Below, in pieces: positions 16,040-23,682 of a DNA stretch of 35,793 bases. Position 1 is the first letter of the stretch. Every line of letters starts with the position of its first letter. Under the pieces are notes generated by a model. That model was not told the origin of the DNA. It did no database searches and worked only from the letters and a program-made list of their open reading frames with translations. This DNA comes from Steroidobacteraceae bacterium. GTDB lineage: Bacteria > Pseudomonadota > Gammaproteobacteria > Steroidobacterales > Steroidobacteraceae. Position numbers and translations under genes: made by a program. The stretch covers positions 1 to 35,793 of the forward strand of contig DAIDVO010000112.1 in the NCBI GenBank assembly GCA_027456085.1. Direction: 5' to 3'.

Positions 16040-16584
16040 TGTGGAAGTGGAAGTTCGTCCTGCCGATCGTCGCGTTCCTGGCGCTGATCGTGCTTTTCGC
16101 CTTCGGCTTGAATCCGAAGCGCGATCTGCATTATTTGCCGTCGCCGTTGATCGGCAAGCCGGCGCCGCAGTTCGCACTGTCCGACGTCCTCGATCCCAAC
16201 CGCATCGTCAGCAACGGCGCGCTGAAGGGCCATGTCTACGTGTTCAACGTCTGGGCGACATGGTGCGGCGCATGCCGGGAGGAGCACGAGACTCTGCTCG
16301 CGATCTCTCGGCAGAACGTGGTGCCGATCCTGGGACTGGATTGGAACGACCAACGCGATCGCGCGCAGCAATGGCTGCAGCAACTCGGCAATCCCTACCA
16401 GGGCGTGGGATTCGACGACAAGGGGCGCGTCGCGATCAATTGGGGCGTCTACGGCGCGCCGGAGACGTATCTCATCGATCGTCAGGGACGAATTCTCTAC
16501 AAGCACATTGCGCCGATGACGATGAACGTGTGGAACAAGCAATTCTTGCCGCGCATCGCCGCAGCCCGCCGGGGCGGCGCGTGA
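16039..16584 (+). CDS. ccmG: Thiol:disulfide interchange protein CcmG/DsbE
   Basis: Membrane-anchored periplasmic thioredoxin that keeps apocytochrome c and CcmH thiols reduced for haem ligation. It has 181 residues: an N-terminal anchor (VLPIVAFLALIVLFAFGL) and a thioredoxin fold with active site W-C-G-A-C (Cys76 and Cys79). The CcmG-specific acidic patch and cis-proline region INWGVYGAPETYLID follows. It starts one base inside the ccmF stop (TGATG), and its own stop overlaps the GTG start of ccmH. Confidence 0.95.
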   Translation: MWKWKFVLPIVAFLALIVLFAFGLNPKRDLHYLPSPLIGKPAPQFALSDVLDPNRIVSNGALKGHVYVFNVWATWCGACREEHETLLAISRQNVVPILGLDWNDQRDRAQQWLQQLGNPYQGVGFDDKGRVAINWGVYGAPETYLIDRQGRILYKHIAPMTMNVWNKQFLPRIAAARRGGA

Positions 16585-17036
16585 GCCGCGGGGTCGGGGC
16601 GGAATTGGCGCGCCGCGCCGCCGCGGTGATCGCCGGCGTGTTCCTCATCGTCGCCTCATCTCAAGGCCTGGACGACCACGGCCAGCTCGAGAATCCGGCA
16701 CTGCAGGCGCGTTACGAACACATCACGCAGCAATTGCGCTGCCTCGTTTGCCAAAATGAAACCATTGCCGACTCGGACGCCGAGCTCGCCGCGGAACTGC
16801 GCGACGAGGTGCGGCAAATGCTGATCGCGGGCAAGAGCGATGCGGCAATTTACCGGTTCATGCGAGCCCGTTATGGGGAGTTCGTGCTGTACGACCCGCC
16901 GCTCGACGCCAGGACGATATTCATTTGGGGCGCGCCGTTCGCATTGCTGCTGATTGGCGGGATCGTGATCTATCGGGTCCTGCGGGTCCGGTCGCGCATG
17001 CCGTTGGATGATGAACAAGAGGCCGGACCGAAATAA
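16581..17036 (+). CDS. ccmH: Cytochrome c maturation protein CcmH
   Basis: Membrane-anchored thiol oxidoreductase of the haem lyase. The GTG at 16581 overlaps the ccmG stop (GTGA) and gives 151 residues with a signal-like segment (AAAVIAGVFLIVASSQG). The redox motif is LRCLVCQNETIADSDAELA (Cys54 and Cys57), followed by a helical bundle and a C-terminal membrane span (IFIWGAPFALLLIGGIVIY). An ATG far upstream would run through ccmG in another frame and is not credible. This is the short CcmH; the CcmI/CycH part is a separate gene here, unlike in E. coli where the two are fused. Confidence 0.93.
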   Translation: MSRGVGAELARRAAAVIAGVFLIVASSQGLDDHGQLENPALQARYEHITQQLRCLVCQNETIADSDAELAAELRDEVRQMLIAGKSDAAIYRFMRARYGEFVLYDPPLDARTIFIWGAPFALLLIGGIVIYRVLRVRSRMPLDDEQEAGPK

Positions 17037-18049
17037 TGACTTCATTTCTAATCGTCGCGGCCCTGATGACCGCGATGGCTGCCGCGGCGGTGGCATATCC
17101 TCTGCTGCGCGATCGCCGCAGCCGCCTGGTCGCGCTGATCGCGACGGTCGTCCTGGTGGTCGGCGCAGGGACCCTCTACAAGCTCTGGTCGACGTGGAAT
17201 TGGAGCGCAACGGGCGCGCCCGGCGCCGCGCCGGTGAGCCCGCAGGTCGCGGCGATGGTCGCGAAGCTTGAACGGCACCTAAAGGATCATCCGGACGATC
17301 TGAACGGATGGCTCATGCTCGGGCGCTCGTACGTGGCGGTCAATCGCCTCGACGATGCGATTCAAGCGTTCGACCAAGCCTACACCTTGAGCGGCGGAAA
17401 GAATCTGGCGGCGGTCATCGGTTACGGCGAGGCGCTCGCGCTGAGATCGGGCGGCGAAATCACGCCGGAAGCCGCGCAATTGTTCGAGGATGCCGTGACG
17501 ATGGCGCCGGCCAATCCGAAGGCGCTCCTGTACGGCGGTTTCGCGGCAGCCGTGCGCGGCGAGAAGGATCTTGCGCGCAGCCGCTGGCAGGCGCTGATCG
17601 CCCTGAATCCGCCGCCCGAGGTCGTACAAATGCTGAACGCGCGAATCGCGCAGCTCGGACCCGCGACCGGCCCACCCGCGCCGGCGGCTGCGGTTGCGGC
17701 GTCATCCGCGACCGTGACGATCCATTTGACGATCGCGCCCGCGCTCAAGGCGCGCTTGCGCGCGAACGCGCCATTGTTCCTCTTCGCGCAGGAGCCCGGG
17801 GTTCGAGGTCCGCCGCTCGCGGTCAAGCGGCTCACCGTGGGCGCGATCGGAACCGACATTGAACTGTCGAGCGCGGATTCGATGATCCCCGGCCGGGTCT
17901 TGTCCGCCGGCGAGCACGTGATGCTCACGGCGCGCGTGTCGTTCAGCGGCCAGCCTATGCCGAGCGCCGGCGACCTATATGGCGCATTGCCATACGATGT
18001 CGGCAAGAAAGGACCTGTCGATCTCGTGATCGACCACATCGCCCAATAG
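17036..18049 (+). CDS. ccmI: Cytochrome c maturation TPR protein CcmI (CycH)
   Basis: CcmI chaperones apocytochrome c to the haem lyase. The 337-residue product has two N-terminal membrane segments (FLIVAALMTAMAAAAVAYPL and LVALIATVVLVVGAGTLYKL). TPR repeats follow from about residue 85 (DDLNGWLMLGRSYVAVNRLD, A-F-D-Q-A-Y). An Ala/Pro-rich linker leads to a C-terminal beta-rich domain (VTIHLTIAPALKARL ... LFLFAQEPGVRGPPLAVKRL) as found in NrfG/CycH-type proteins. It starts at the last base of the ccmH stop and completes the ccmABCDEFGHI set. An acyl-CoA dehydrogenase begins nine bases after its stop. Confidence 0.93.
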   Translation: MTSFLIVAALMTAMAAAAVAYPLLRDRRSRLVALIATVVLVVGAGTLYKLWSTWNWSATGAPGAAPVSPQVAAMVAKLERHLKDHPDDLNGWLMLGRSYVAVNRLDDAIQAFDQAYTLSGGKNLAAVIGYGEALALRSGGEITPEAAQLFEDAVTMAPANPKALLYGGFAAAVRGEKDLARSRWQALIALNPPPEVVQMLNARIAQLGPATGPPAPAAAVAASSATVTIHLTIAPALKARLRANAPLFLFAQEPGVRGPPLAVKRLTVGAIGTDIELSSADSMIPGRVLSAGEHVMLTARVSFSGQPMPSAGDLYGALPYDVGKKGPVDLVIDHIAQ

Positions 18050-18058
18050 GGGTACTCG

Positions 18059-19774
18059 ATGAGCACCGCGAAGAATCTATTTTCCGGCCGGATTCTCGTC
18101 GACAACCTCGTGCCTTATCCGCGGATGGCGGACAAGGACCGCGAGGCGTTGCGCATGATCGTCGAGGCGACCGATCAATTCCTCGAGCCCAGGCACGCGG
18201 ACTTCAAGAGCTGGGACCGCGACGCAGAGCAGCCGCCGCAATTCATCCAAGGGCTGCGCGAACTCGGCTTGTTCGGGCTGATCATCCCCGAAGAACATGG
18301 GGGACTCGGGCTCTCGAATGCGGGGTACGCACGCGTGCTCGCCCAGACCAGCCGCCACGACAGCTCGGTATCGCTGACGATCGGCGCGCACAGCTCGATC
18401 GGAATGAAGGGCATCTTGATGTTCGGCACCGATGCGCAGAAGGCGCGCTACCTGCCGAGGCTCGCGCGCGGCGAAATGATCGCGGCCTTCTGCCTGACCG
18501 AGTCGAGCGCGGGCTCCGACGCCGCATCGATCCGCACGCATGCGCAAAGGAACGCGGACGGCAGCTGGACGCTGAATGGCGAGAAAATCTGGATTACGAA
18601 CGGCGGCATCGCGGATCTTTACACGGTGTTCGCGCGCACCGAATCGGACGCCGGCAAGATCACGGCGTTCATCGTCGAAGCCAAATGGCCCGGAGTCGCG
18701 CACGGCAAGCACGAGGACAAGATGGGCATTCGCGCCTCGTCGACGACGACGGTGAGCTTTGCGGATGTGAGGGTTCCCGCCGAGAGCGTGCTGGACGCCG
18801 AAGGCAAGGGATTCAAGGTCGCAATGGCGATCCTGAACAACGGCCGCACCGGTTTGGGGGGCGGGTCGGTCGGCGGAATGAAGACCGTGCTCGCGCTCGC
18901 GACCGAGCACGCCCGCGCGCGCAGGCAATTCGGGCGCTCGATCGGCGAGTACGATCTCGTCAAGGAGAAGATCGCGCAGATGACGGTCGACTGCTTCGCG
19001 GCGGAGAGCGCCGTGTGGATGGTCGCGCATTACATCGACTCCGGCTTCGATGATTATTCCGTGGAGGCCGCGATCAGCAAGGTGTTCGCGACCGAGGCGA
19101 TGCAGCGCTCGGCGTACGAGGGGCTGCAAATCGCGGGCGGCAGCGGCTTCATGCGCGATTACCCGTACGAGCAAATCACGCGCGACAGCCGCATTCTCAC
19201 GATATTCGAAGGTACCAACGAGGTGCTGCGGCTTTATATCGCGCTGTCGGGCTTGAAGGATCTCGGCCGCTCGCTCGGGGAATTGAAGTTCGCGCTGGAT
19301 GACATATTCAATCATCCGATCAAGGGCTTCGGCGTCATGGGCGATTATGCCGAAAAGCGCTTGACCCAGGCGACCGGCATAGGCCGCGACCGCATCTCCA
19401 CGCACATGCCGTCCTCGTTGCGCGATGCCTGCGAGGTTTACGAGAAGTACACGTTGGAACTCGCCAAGACCTGCGACTTCTGCCTGCGCCGCTACGGCAA
19501 GGCGATCGCCGATCGCCAGTTCGAGCTGAAGCGCATCGCCGACATCGCGATCGATTTGTTCGTCGGCCTATGTACGCTCGCGCGTGCCGCCTCGAACAGC
19601 GCGGCCGATCCTAAGGACACGCAGTCGATCGCGATCGCGAACATTTTTGCGCAACAGACGAAGCGGCGCATGGCGAACAATATCCGGCGCATCACCCGCA
19701 ACGAGGACGATTCCATCCGCGCGCTCGCCGACCACATCCTCGACGCAGGCGGCTATCCTTGGGATGTCCTGTGA
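18059..19774 (+). CDS. Long-form (VLCAD/ACAD9-like) acyl-CoA dehydrogenase
   Basis: FAD-dependent acyl-CoA dehydrogenase for the first step of beta-oxidation. The 571 residues are longer than the common 380-390 because of an extra C-terminal helical domain (about residue 430 onward), as in very-long-chain dehydrogenases. Motifs seen are GLFGLIIPEEHGGLGLSN, AAFCLTESSAGSDAASIRT, LNGEKIWITNGGIADLYTVF, GGSGFMRDYPYEQITRD and the catalytic-base region RILTIFEGTNEVLRLYIALS. It follows ccmI by nine bases and may be read through from the ccm operon, although its function is unrelated. The chain-length preference is inferred from architecture. Confidence 0.88.
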   Translation: MSTAKNLFSGRILVDNLVPYPRMADKDREALRMIVEATDQFLEPRHADFKSWDRDAEQPPQFIQGLRELGLFGLIIPEEHGGLGLSNAGYARVLAQTSRHDSSVSLTIGAHSSIGMKGILMFGTDAQKARYLPRLARGEMIAAFCLTESSAGSDAASIRTHAQRNADGSWTLNGEKIWITNGGIADLYTVFARTESDAGKITAFIVEAKWPGVAHGKHEDKMGIRASSTTTVSFADVRVPAESVLDAEGKGFKVAMAILNNGRTGLGGGSVGGMKTVLALATEHARARRQFGRSIGEYDLVKEKIAQMTVDCFAAESAVWMVAHYIDSGFDDYSVEAAISKVFATEAMQRSAYEGLQIAGGSGFMRDYPYEQITRDSRILTIFEGTNEVLRLYIALSGLKDLGRSLGELKFALDDIFNHPIKGFGVMGDYAEKRLTQATGIGRDRISTHMPSSLRDACEVYEKYTLELAKTCDFCLRRYGKAIADRQFELKRIADIAIDLFVGLCTLARAASNSAADPKDTQSIAIANIFAQQTKRRMANNIRRITRNEDDSIRALADHILDAGGYPWDVL

Positions 19775-20693
19775 GCGGCGCGGTGACCGCCGGGGAACGG
19801 ACGCGCGCTGGATGGCGGCGGTATGGATCGCGGCGGGAATTCTCGCCGTGCATACGGCGCCGGCGCGGGCGGACTTGCGTTCCGCCGTCGAGTGGGCCCG
19901 GCTGCATAGTTGCGCGCGGGCGCAACCGGGCGGTTTGCGCGGCGACCGGCGCTTGCGCGCCGCGGCCGACGACGTTGCCGCCGGCCTATCCCTGCGGGGC
20001 GCCCTGGCCGCGGCTGGCGTGATCGCGTCCCGATCCGGCCTGCTGCGCCTGTCCGGCGCATTGACCGATGCGGACGTGGCCGATGCGCTCGCAAGCGGCG
20101 GCTGCCGCGGCGCGATCGCCGATCCGCACTTTCGCCGGTACGGCGCGGTGCGCCGCGGCCGGCGGCTGTGGATCGTATTGGCCTCCGCGGATTCGCCGCC
20201 GCGCGCCGCGCAGCAAGCGACGTACGACCGGCAGACCCTTCAGCTCGTGAATCGCGCGCGCAGCGCCGGCCGCCGCTGCGGCGCCGAGCGGTTTCCCGCG
20301 GCGCCGCCGCTGCGCTGGAGCCGCGCGTTGGCGGCGGCCGCAGACGCTCATTCGCGTGCGATGGCCGCGGACGGTAAGTTCGCGCATCGCGGACACGACG
20401 GCAGCACACCGGGCACGCGCGTTCTACGCGCCGGCGACGGCGCCTACCGCATCGTCGGAGAGAATATCGCCGCCGGCCCGATGACGCCGGCGCAAGCGGT
20501 CCGCGGCTGGCTCGCGAGTCCAGGCCATTGCGAGAACATAATGGACCCGCGCTTCCGCGATAGCGGCATCGCGTTCTCGGCCAATGCAGGCAGCGAGGGC
20601 GGCATCTACTGGACGGAGGATTTCGCTGCGCGCGCGGCGAACGCGCTCCAGCCTAGAAACAGCGCGATGCCCGCAAAGAATGCCGCGCCCTGA
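19764..20693 (+). CDS. Secreted CAP/SCP-domain protein
   Basis: A 309-residue product starting at an ATG inside the acyl-CoA dehydrogenase 3' end. The basic N-terminus and hydrophobic core ending in A-V-H-T-A-P-A-R-A look like a signal peptide. An ATG at 19812 would give a signal lacking basic residues. The C-terminal half (from about residue 160) is a CAP/SCP domain of the bacterial YkwD type. It contains LQLVNRARSAGRRCGAERF, AAADAHSRAMAADGKFAHRG, GENIAAGPMTPAQAVRGWLA, SPGHCENIMDPRFRDSGIAF and YWTEDFA, with both CAP histidines. The middle region is not recognised. The function of bacterial CAP proteins is mostly unknown. The last 88 bases overlap the opposite-strand membrane protein gene. 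Confidence 0.83.
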   Translation: MSCERRGDRRGTDARWMAAVWIAAGILAVHTAPARADLRSAVEWARLHSCARAQPGGLRGDRRLRAAADDVAAGLSLRGALAAAGVIASRSGLLRLSGALTDADVADALASGGCRGAIADPHFRRYGAVRRGRRLWIVLASADSPPRAAQQATYDRQTLQLVNRARSAGRRCGAERFPAAPPLRWSRALAAAADAHSRAMAADGKFAHRGHDGSTPGTRVLRAGDGAYRIVGENIAAGPMTPAQAVRGWLASPGHCENIMDPRFRDSGIAFSANAGSEGGIYWTEDFAARAANALQPRNSAMPAKNAAP

Positions 20694-21604
20694 GGCGCCG
20701 CGGACGCCCGTGCGGGACGCGCGACGAAGCGGACCAGCAGGATGCTCGCGGCAACGCCCGCGGCCAAAACCCGATCGTCGAAAAACAGCGCGGCGAGGAA
20801 GCGAATCGCCGCGTTCGCTGCGCCTGCGGGCCGGGGCGCGCCGGAGGACTTGCGCGCGGCGGCCGCGGGCGCAGCAAGACGTGCACGGCATAGTGCGACG
20901 AGCAGTGCCGCGACGATCCAATAGCCGAGGACCAGTGCGCCGAGCAGCGCATCGCCGCCGGGCCAGCCGATCTTGAGCCCTTCGCCGACCCAAAACGTCC
21001 CGAACGACGTCAGCAGCACGCCGACCGCGAATTTCAATGCGTTTTCCGGAATTCGCGCGAGCGGACGGTGCAGCATGAGGCCGAGCAGCGCCACGGTGAC
21101 GAGAGCCGCGAGCGCGGCGAAGGTCGCCGGCCACCACCGATGGCTGTTCGCGCCCACGGCCACGACGATGAACACGACCTCGATGCCTTCCAGCATGACG
21201 ATTTTGAAGCTCGCCGCGAATGCGAGCGCATCCCACGCATTCTTCCCCTTCGCCGCGCCGCGCAGGCGCATCGACGTATTTTCGAATTCCGCGGTCTCGT
21301 CGTGGAGCGCAATCGCGCCGGCCGAGCGCAGAATCGCCTTGCGCAGCCACCGCAGCCCGAATAGCAGCGCGAGTGTTCCGACGCCGAGTTGTACCAGCGG
21401 CAAGGGTATTTTCGCCGCCGACCCGCCGGCCAAACCCACGAATACGGCCAACACGGCCAATGCCGCGCCGGCGCCCGCCAGCGTGAACCGCCACCCGCGC
21501 GAGATGCCGACCGCCAGCACGACGGTCAATGCCTCGACGAATTCGACCAGCGACGCGAGGTAAGACGCGGCAACCGCCGCGCCGATGTGTGTCCAGGAGT
21601 GCAT
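20606..21604 (-). CDS. Polytopic membrane protein, COG4280-like
   Basis: A 332-residue hydrophobic protein with about eight to nine predicted membrane helices. The chosen ATG at 21604 gives MHSWTHIGAAVAASYLASLV; longer frames to 21775 run into the CBS-gene region and lack hydrophobic character. Two related segments stand out: LVEFVEALTVVLAVG (near residue 20) and MLEGIEVVFIVVAVG (near residue 150). Each puts two glutamates three apart in a membrane helix, reminiscent of glutamate-pair motifs in metal transporters. I recall a similar arrangement in the uncharacterised COG4280 group. Transport of a cation is only a guess. Its 3' end overlaps the CAP-protein gene by 88 bases. Confidence 0.65.
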   Translation of the reverse strand: MHSWTHIGAAVAASYLASLVEFVEALTVVLAVGISRGWRFTLAGAGAALAVLAVFVGLAGGSAAKIPLPLVQLGVGTLALLFGLRWLRKAILRSAGAIALHDETAEFENTSMRLRGAAKGKNAWDALAFAASFKIVMLEGIEVVFIVVAVGANSHRWWPATFAALAALVTVALLGLMLHRPLARIPENALKFAVGVLLTSFGTFWVGEGLKIGWPGGDALLGALVLGYWIVAALLVALCRARLAAPAAAARKSSGAPRPAGAANAAIRFLAALFFDDRVLAAGVAASILLVRFVARPARASAAPQGAAFFAGIALFLGWSAFAARAAKSSVQ

Positions 21605-21713
21605 GTGCGCACGGTAGACGGCGGGTCTAGCTAGCGCAAGTCCGGCGGGAACCTTGCCCGCCGCGTGCTGTCCACCGTTAACTACAACGGGATTCAACAC
21701 GGGAGGAAGCGCG

Positions 21714-22319
21714 ATGGACCAAGCGTCATTGATGCCGATTCGGGCCGAGGGCGATGGCGTGTTGCCGGCGCGCACCGCGACGGAAGAAAAGGCCCTCGCC
21801 TACACCGACCCGGCGGTGTTGGCGCTCACCGATTTCACGCGTGAACAGCCGATAACCGTCGATGAGGAGCGGCAGATCGATGCGGCCCTCGAAGACATGA
21901 TCCGATTCGGCGTGCGCGCGCTATTGGTGCTGCGTGACCGGCGCATCGTCGGCCTGATCACCTCATACGACATTCAGGGAGAGCGGCCCCTTCAGTTTCT
22001 GCAGAACTCCACCTACGAGCGCCACCAGGACATCCGCGTCGGCCACATCATGACGCCATGGGATAAGCTGCCGGCGATCGACTGGGACGGCGTCCAGACG
22101 GCGCGCGCGGGCGACTTGTTGGAGGCCGTGCGTCACGCCGGGCTCACGCACCTTCTCGTGCTCGAGAAGGGAGCGGATCCAAAAACGGTCGTGCGCGCAA
22201 TGATTTCGCGCGCGCGGCTCGAACGGCAATTGCGCGCATTCGCGCCGCAGGCCGCGGCGGCCCCGTTCAAGGCGCGCGACGCGCGCGAACCAAAAAGTAT
22301 AGAGGCACACCGCAGATGA
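21714..22319 (+). CDS. Two-CBS-domain protein
   Basis: A 201-residue soluble protein. The ATG at 21714 is preceded by GGGAGGAAG at 21701-21709, a good ribosome binding site with seven-base spacing; an upstream in-frame ATG at 21654 lacks one. CBS domain 1 covers about residues 30-95 (ALEDMIRFGVRALLVLRDRR, IVGLITSYDIQGE). CBS domain 2 covers about 105-165 (DIRVGHIMTPWDKLPAIDWD, HAGLTHLLVLEKG). Such pairs bind adenine nucleotides and often sense energy status. No catalytic domain is attached and I do not assign a function. The last 53 bases overlap the convergent permease gene. Confidence 0.8.
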   Translation: MDQASLMPIRAEGDGVLPARTATEEKALAYTDPAVLALTDFTREQPITVDEERQIDAALEDMIRFGVRALLVLRDRRIVGLITSYDIQGERPLQFLQNSTYERHQDIRVGHIMTPWDKLPAIDWDGVQTARAGDLLEAVRHAGLTHLLVLEKGADPKTVVRAMISRARLERQLRAFAPQAAAAPFKARDAREPKSIEAHRR

Positions 22320-23598
22320 ACAGAACGAAGCCCCACGCATTCGCCTCGGGGCCGGCGCCCGCGATCGCCCATAGCGAATAGAGCAGCGCGGCGCCGCCGA
22401 TGACCGCGAGAGACGCGGCGCCTAAGCGCGCACCGCGCATGTGGCCGGTCCACATGAGGCGCAGCAGCGCCAGTGCGCACAACGCATAGGTCACGAGGCA
22501 TGCGGTCGTGGACAACAGGATCATGAACGTGAAGATGCGCACCATCGATTGCTGATAATTCATCAGCACAAGCGCCGTGATCAGGCCGCTGCTGAACACG
22601 AGCGCGAATGTCGGCGTACGGCGCGGCGACTCGATGGCAAACACCTGCGGGAACACGCCGGTCTTCGCCATCGCATGCGGAACTTCTCCCTGAAGCAATA
22701 TCCAGCCGTTCAGCGCGCCGAAGCCGCTGATCGCCGCGAACGCCGCGACCAGCACGCCGGCCCGGTGGCCCCAGAGCCGCACGGCCAAATCGACGAAAGG
22801 CGCGTTGGAATGCGCAAGGACGCCGGCCGGGACCAGCAGAACCACCGTGCTGCACGCGATCAGGCATATCACGGCGGTCAATACCGTGCCGAGGAGCGTC
22901 GCGGCGGGAATCGTCCTGGAAGGGTCCCGCACCTTGGTCGCCGGAATCGTCGCCGATTCCAGGCCGAGCATCGCCCACAGCGTCAAAGTGGCCCCCGCGG
23001 TGACGCCGTGCAGCGAAATCGGCATGACCTTCGCGGCCGCCGCGAAGTCGCCCGCGCGCACCGCGAATATGCCCGCGGCGGCAATGGCTATCAGCGGCAA
23101 TATCTTCAGCACCGTGGTGATCGATTGCACCCAGCCCGCGGCACGCACGCCGTACCAATTGACGAACGTCAGTCCCCACAACATCGTCAGGGTGACGATC
23201 GCCGGAGCTTCATGGCTCGACGCGATCCATGGAATCAGGGAACTCAAATAGCTGACGGTGCCGGTCGCGATCGCGGCGTTGCCGACCCAAACCGAAATCC
23301 AATAGCCCCATGCGCCGAGAAACGCGGTCAAGGGTCCGAATGCGAGGCGTGTGTACGCGTACGGACCGCCGGCTGCGGGGTGGGCGCGGCTCAGTTGGGT
23401 GAATACGAGCGCGAGCGAGATCGCGCCGGCCGCGGTGAAAGCCCAGGAAATCGGGCTGTTGAGTCCGTAGGGTGCGAGCGAGGCGGGCAGCAAGAAGACG
23501 CCCGAGCCGATCGAATTGCCGACGACCAGCGCGACGCACATCCACAGTCCGAGAGGCGCGCGCCGACCCCCGGAGTCGACGGATGAATCGGTGCTCAT
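22267..23598 (-). CDS. APC-superfamily amino acid/polyamine transporter (APA family)
   Basis: A 443-residue membrane protein with about twelve helices, related to AdiC/CadB/PotE-type antiporters. The first helix carries the substrate-binding motif G-N-S-I-G-S-G-V-F-L-L-P, and the family block AHPAAGGPYAYTRLAFGPLT follows. TLWAMLGLESATIPATKVRD corresponds to the conserved helix 6 region. It is divergent from two class III aminotransferases and a PuuC-like aldehyde dehydrogenase, which suggests an amino acid, diamine or related amine as substrate. Start 23598 is an ATG with no strong ribosome binding site. The 3' end overlaps the CBS-domain gene by 53 bases. Confidence 0.85.
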   Translation of the reverse strand: MSTDSSVDSGGRRAPLGLWMCVALVVGNSIGSGVFLLPASLAPYGLNSPISWAFTAAGAISLALVFTQLSRAHPAAGGPYAYTRLAFGPLTAFLGAWGYWISVWVGNAAIATGTVSYLSSLIPWIASSHEAPAIVTLTMLWGLTFVNWYGVRAAGWVQSITTVLKILPLIAIAAAGIFAVRAGDFAAAAKVMPISLHGVTAGATLTLWAMLGLESATIPATKVRDPSRTIPAATLLGTVLTAVICLIACSTVVLLVPAGVLAHSNAPFVDLAVRLWGHRAGVLVAAFAAISGFGALNGWILLQGEVPHAMAKTGVFPQVFAIESPRRTPTFALVFSSGLITALVLMNYQQSMVRIFTFMILLSTTACLVTYALCALALLRLMWTGHMRGARLGAASLAVIGGAALLYSLWAIAGAGPEANAWGFVLFICGVPLYFLVRARRAP

Positions 23599-23622
23599 CG
23601 GCGATCTGCCGCGAGGAAGTCA

Positions 23623-23651
23623 TTGACAGATCGCATCGCCGCTAGCGTAAT
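23623..23651 (+). promoter_or_regulatory. Likely sigma70 promoter of the aminotransferase pair
   Basis: A perfect -35 TTGACA at 23623-23628 and CGTAAT at 23646-23651 with a 17-base spacer. Transcription would start near 23658, downstream of the TTG at 23623 that could otherwise be taken as a start codon. This supports the ATG at 23683. Confidence 0.55.
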
Positions 23652-23682
23652 CGAGATCGGAGATCAAATCAAAGCGGTGGGC

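Noticed and set aside
23623-23682. TTG start at 23623 for the first aminotransferase
   Set aside because: Although AGGA precedes it, the TTG is part of a perfect TTGACA -35 box and the extra 20 residues do not look like the family N-terminus.
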